Part shown: in pieces, positions 61,568-64,000 of the stretch
Layout of the letters: each line of letters starts with the position of its first letter
Numbering within the stretch: position 1 is the stretch's first letter
NCBI GenBank assembly: GCA_035283185.1
Contig: DATEUJ010000183.1
Span: forward strand, 15,185 to 79,184
Direction of reading: 5' to 3'
Origin: DASSFZ01 sp035283185
GTDB taxonomy: Bacteria > Chloroflexota > Anaerolineae > Fen-1058
DNA length: 64,000 nucleotides
Notes under the pieces: model-generated
What the model was told of the DNA's origin: nothing
Seen by the model: the letters and a program-made list of their open reading frames with translations, nothing else
The model's database searches: none
Position numbers and translations under genes: made by a program

Positions 61568-62275
61568 ATGACCCATCTCAAAGGTGAAACGCGGGCGCGC
61601 TACGTGCAAGACATGTTCGCGCGCATCGCGTCGCGATACGACTTGATGAACCGCTTAATGACCGCCGGCCAGGACGTGCGGTGGCGGCGAGACGCGATCA
61701 GCCGCGCCGGGCTGCAACCTGGCGACCGGCTGCTCGACCTCGGCGCGGGCACGGGCGCTCTGGCGCGGGAAGCACGGCGGCAATGCCCGGACTGCTACCT
61801 GATCGCCGCCGACTTCAGCCTGGAGATGATGCACGTGGGTCGGGCGCGGACGGATAATGCAGTGACAAATTGGTGCGCCGCCGACGCGCTCCGTCTGCCA
61901 TATTCCGATGAGACATTTGCCGCCGTCGTCTCGGGTTTTCTCATGCGAAACGTGATCGACATTCCGCTCGCACTGAGCGAGCAGCATCGGGTGCTGAAGC
62001 CTGGGGGGCGATGCGTCGTGCTTGATACTACCCGCCCCCCGCACAACCTGCTCTCGCCTTTCATCCGGTTCCATATGCGCCGCGTCATCCCCACGTTGGG
62101 CCGTCTGATCACCGGCGAGGCAGATGCCTACACGTACCTTCCCGACTCGACCGAGCAGTTTCTCACGGCGGAGGACCTGGCCACGCACATGGGCCTTGCC
62201 GGTTTTCACGACGTCGCCTTCGCGCGGCGAATGCTGGGCACTATCGCGGTTCACTGGGGATCGAAAGCGGTATAG
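61568..62275 (+). CDS. menG: Demethylmenaquinone/ubiquinone methyltransferase
   Basis: The 235-residue SAM-dependent methyltransferase has the family N-terminus (FARIASRYDLMNRLMTAGQDVRWR), SAM-binding LLDLGAGTGALA, and LPYSDETFAAVVSGFLMRNV. It is slightly divergent from UbiE/MenG but keeps those blocks. It adds the C-methyl group in quinone synthesis. Other menaquinone genes are not nearby. A partial copy of its start lies at 54959. Confidence 0.88.
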   Translation: MTHLKGETRARYVQDMFARIASRYDLMNRLMTAGQDVRWRRDAISRAGLQPGDRLLDLGAGTGALAREARRQCPDCYLIAADFSLEMMHVGRARTDNAVTNWCAADALRLPYSDETFAAVVSGFLMRNVIDIPLALSEQHRVLKPGGRCVVLDTTRPPHNLLSPFIRFHMRRVIPTLGRLITGEADAYTYLPDSTEQFLTAEDLATHMGLAGFHDVAFARRMLGTIAVHWGSKAV

Positions 62276-62284
62276 CATAAGCGG

Positions 62285-62313
62285 TTGACCAGGCGCGCTC
62301 GCCCGATTATACT
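62285..62313 (+). promoter_or_regulatory. Sigma-70-like promoter of the methyltransferase gene
   Basis: TTGACC (62285-62290), 17-nt spacer, TATACT (62308-62313), 10 nt after the menG stop. The start of the open frame at 62285 is therefore promoter, not coding. Confidence 0.75.
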
Positions 62314-62368
62314 TATGCCCGCCTCTCACGAGGGCTTTGAAATCCTCGCAAGTTTGAGTCACACTCTT

Positions 62369-63937
62369 ATGGCTAGGAAAGCTTTGAAGGAAGTCCGGCA
62401 ACTGGCGTTTGACGAAATGTTTCGTGCCCCAACGGCAGGCGATGTTTTCGCCATTGACTTTGCTTTCCCTGAGGAATTTGCCGATCAATTGGCTCAGCAG
62501 GAAACCTTTAACAAGCATCTCTTTCGACCGAATACCTATCTTCATAAGTGGTGGGCGCGACGCTGTGGAACGACGTTCCGCGCTATCTTGAAGCAGTTTG
62601 TGCCTGATCCTGAGCGTCGCGATTTCTACGCGCCGGGCGGCCTGGAAGGCAAAACCGTTCTTGATCCGATGATGGGTGGAGGCACAACTCTGCACGAGGC
62701 AATTCGTCTGGGCGCGAAAGTGATCGGCGCCGATATCGATCCGATTCCGATTGGTCAGGCGCGAGCCTCGCTGACTCAGGCCCCACTCAGAGAGCTGCGC
62801 GAAGCTTTTGATGCGTTCTTTGCCGATCTCTATCGTCGGGTAGGCCACTATTTCCAAACCGAGTGCCCGGATTGCAAAGAGACCATTGATGCTCAGTATA
62901 TCTTGCACGGTTTGCTTAAGCGCTGCGCCTGTGGGGAAGCTGTACAAATCGATCAGTACGAGCTACGCCAGGAGGAAGATAGAACGCTTCGCATTTCGCC
63001 ACACACTTGGGGAATCACTGAAAATGAAGAGGCTACCAAAAGGAGGACCAGGAAAGGACTTCGCCTTATTAAGAAGGGTGAAGCTGTCTGTCCAGATTGT
63101 GGTCAGAAATTTCAAGAACTGCTCGACCGACCATTTTATGCCCGCTACGTCCCCATTGCGATTGTGGGCAAGTGCGAAGCGCACGGCATCTTCTTCCGCT
63201 CACCTGGCCCCGCCGACCTGAATCGCATTCAAGAAGCCGATCGACAGCGAGCCGCGCTCGATTTTGGTCCTGTGGAGCGCTTCGCAGTGAAAAATGGTCC
63301 GAAGTCGAGCGATCTGCTCTCAAAGAACGTTAAGTCTTACCTCGACGTCTTCTCTTCACGCCAACTGCTCTATTTACATCATTCGATTCAGCTTCTCAGC
63401 GGCTATCGAGGCGTAGCCAAGCTCAACCTGGCTTTGCTGGTTTCTACCTCGCTCGAATTCAACTCGATGTTGTGCGGTTACAAAGGATGGTTCAAGCGCC
63501 GGCCTGGGGCGATTCGGCATGTATTCGCGCTGCACGCTTACGCTTTCCAGTACACCGTAGCAGAGAACAACCCGGTCAACCACGAAAAATCCTCGGGTAA
63601 TCTGCAGCTTCTTTTCCGTGACCGCATTGAACGTGGGCGCAAGTGGGCCGTTGCGCCGGTTGAACGGAAGATTGCGCGCAAGGGTGAGACACAAGTGATA
63701 AAGATTCCTGGCGAACTGGATGGAGGCATTGAGGCTCACGATCAAACGTCTTTGATGGCCACCCAACGCCAAGCTTTCTGGCTGATTCACGGTGATTCGC
63801 GCGACTTGCCTATAGATGACCATACCGTGGATTTCGTCGTCACCGATCCACCCTATTATCAACAGGTGCAAAACTCACATACAAACCGCACGCCCTGGAC
63901 ATCACCGCGATTGGCGACTCGCTGCCTGACCGGGTAG
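62369..63937 (+). CDS. Zn-ribbon DNA adenine methyltransferase (DUF1156/COG1743-like), 3' broken
   Basis: The 522-residue protein has the DUF1156-like start NTYLHKWWARRCGTTFRAIL, then SAM motif VLDPMMGGGTTLHEAIRLG. A Zn-ribbon follows (CPDC...CAC...CPDC), and the catalytic DPPYY motif is at about residues 493-497. Full members continue several hundred residues after DPPYY. Here the frame changes to unrelated sequence and stops about 24 residues later. Base composition is visibly more AT-rich than the neighbours, which suggests transfer. It was probably a DNA-modification/defence gene and is likely non-functional unless the break is a recoding site. ATG 62369 lies about 50 nt after its promoter. 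Confidence 0.75.
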   Translation: MARKALKEVRQLAFDEMFRAPTAGDVFAIDFAFPEEFADQLAQQETFNKHLFRPNTYLHKWWARRCGTTFRAILKQFVPDPERRDFYAPGGLEGKTVLDPMMGGGTTLHEAIRLGAKVIGADIDPIPIGQARASLTQAPLRELREAFDAFFADLYRRVGHYFQTECPDCKETIDAQYILHGLLKRCACGEAVQIDQYELRQEEDRTLRISPHTWGITENEEATKRRTRKGLRLIKKGEAVCPDCGQKFQELLDRPFYARYVPIAIVGKCEAHGIFFRSPGPADLNRIQEADRQRAALDFGPVERFAVKNGPKSSDLLSKNVKSYLDVFSSRQLLYLHHSIQLLSGYRGVAKLNLALLVSTSLEFNSMLCGYKGWFKRRPGAIRHVFALHAYAFQYTVAENNPVNHEKSSGNLQLLFRDRIERGRKWAVAPVERKIARKGETQVIKIPGELDGGIEAHDQTSLMATQRQAFWLIHGDSRDLPIDDHTVDFVVTDPPYYQQVQNSHTNRTPWTSPRLATRCLTG

Positions 63938-63966
63938 AATGCTTCATCCCCACTCAGGACAGAGCG

Positions 63967-64000
63967 ATGCGAAAAGCCAAGGACAACGAAAATGTTCCCA
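63967..64000 (+). CDS. Possible gene start cut by the window end
   Basis: ATG at 63967 begins MRKAKDNENVP and is open to the edge. The same frame is open back to about 63860, so this may instead be the inside of a gene fused to the broken methyltransferase. No function can be given. Confidence 0.25.
   Translation, partial: MRKAKDNENVP

Noticed and set aside
62285..62368. Upstream extension of the methyltransferase (TTG at 62285)
   Set aside because: TTGACC at 62285 is a -35 box, with a 17-nt spaced TATACT at 62308, so this stretch is promoter and leader.

Overview
The window is a high-GC bacterial chromosome segment, densely coded on both strands, with no rRNA, tRNA, CRISPR array or prophage that I could find. 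Several features point to Chloroflexota, perhaps Anaerolineae-like (inference, no marker gene present). These are lipoproteins with Pro/Thr/Gln-rich linkers after the lipobox, a very large secreted protein ending in a short L-Y-L-P-M-I-R-R tail, DUF4058 and Uma2 family genes, and many short tandem (often 7-nt) repeats between genes.

Region 1 (0.2-16.1 kb, + strand) is a nucleobase/nitrogen-salvage island. It holds a patatin-like lipase, adenine deaminase (ade), an aspartate-carbamoyltransferase-like enzyme lacking two aspartate-binding positions, carbamate kinase (arcC), a minimal nucleotidyltransferase, and two complete BMP-type (nucleoside/nucleobase) ABC importers. Region 2 (16.1-21.0 kb, +) has a Clp-N/site-2-protease fusion, a phosphatase-CBS fusion and three pentose-phosphate genes (rpiB, tal, pgl). 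Region 3 (21.1-31.7 kb) has a small Cys-rich protein, a dimethylargininase-like enzyme, a polar amino-acid ABC importer, an orphan peptide-binding lipoprotein, a Uma2 protein, a peroxiredoxin and a cyclase-AAA-TPR regulator.

Region 4 (31.8-43.6 kb, -) has a 2188-residue secreted protein, an RHS relic, and a MacAB-like efflux operon with a double-length permease and an S23-type four-helix-bundle gene in its middle. Region 5 (43.8-50.3 kb, -) is a metal locus. In transcription order it is a DtxR-family repressor with a clear palindromic operator, a membrane-anchored DtxR-FeoA fusion, FeoB split into G-domain and permease genes, a Tat-exported two-domain multicopper oxidase, and a ZIP transporter. 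Region 6 (50.3-56.1 kb) is accessory: two orphan antitoxins, two near-identical DUF4058 genes with copied promoters, a degenerate P-loop protein and ettA. A fragment of the start of menG lies beside the second DUF4058 copy.

Region 7 (56.2-61.5 kb, -) is a third BMP-type importer operon led by a cytosine deaminase of the yeast FCY1 type. Region 8 has menG and a 3'-broken Zn-ribbon DNA methyltransferase of lower GC.

Two window-wide patterns stand out. (i) Four families of short palindromic repeats occur both between genes and in-frame inside coding sequences, including FeoB, a DtxR-FeoA fusion, a cyclase-ATPase and ABC components. (ii) Large inverted repeats follow each substrate-binding-protein gene that is followed by another gene of its own ABC operon (four of four). 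Long antisense open frames are common because of the GC-rich codon pattern and were left out.
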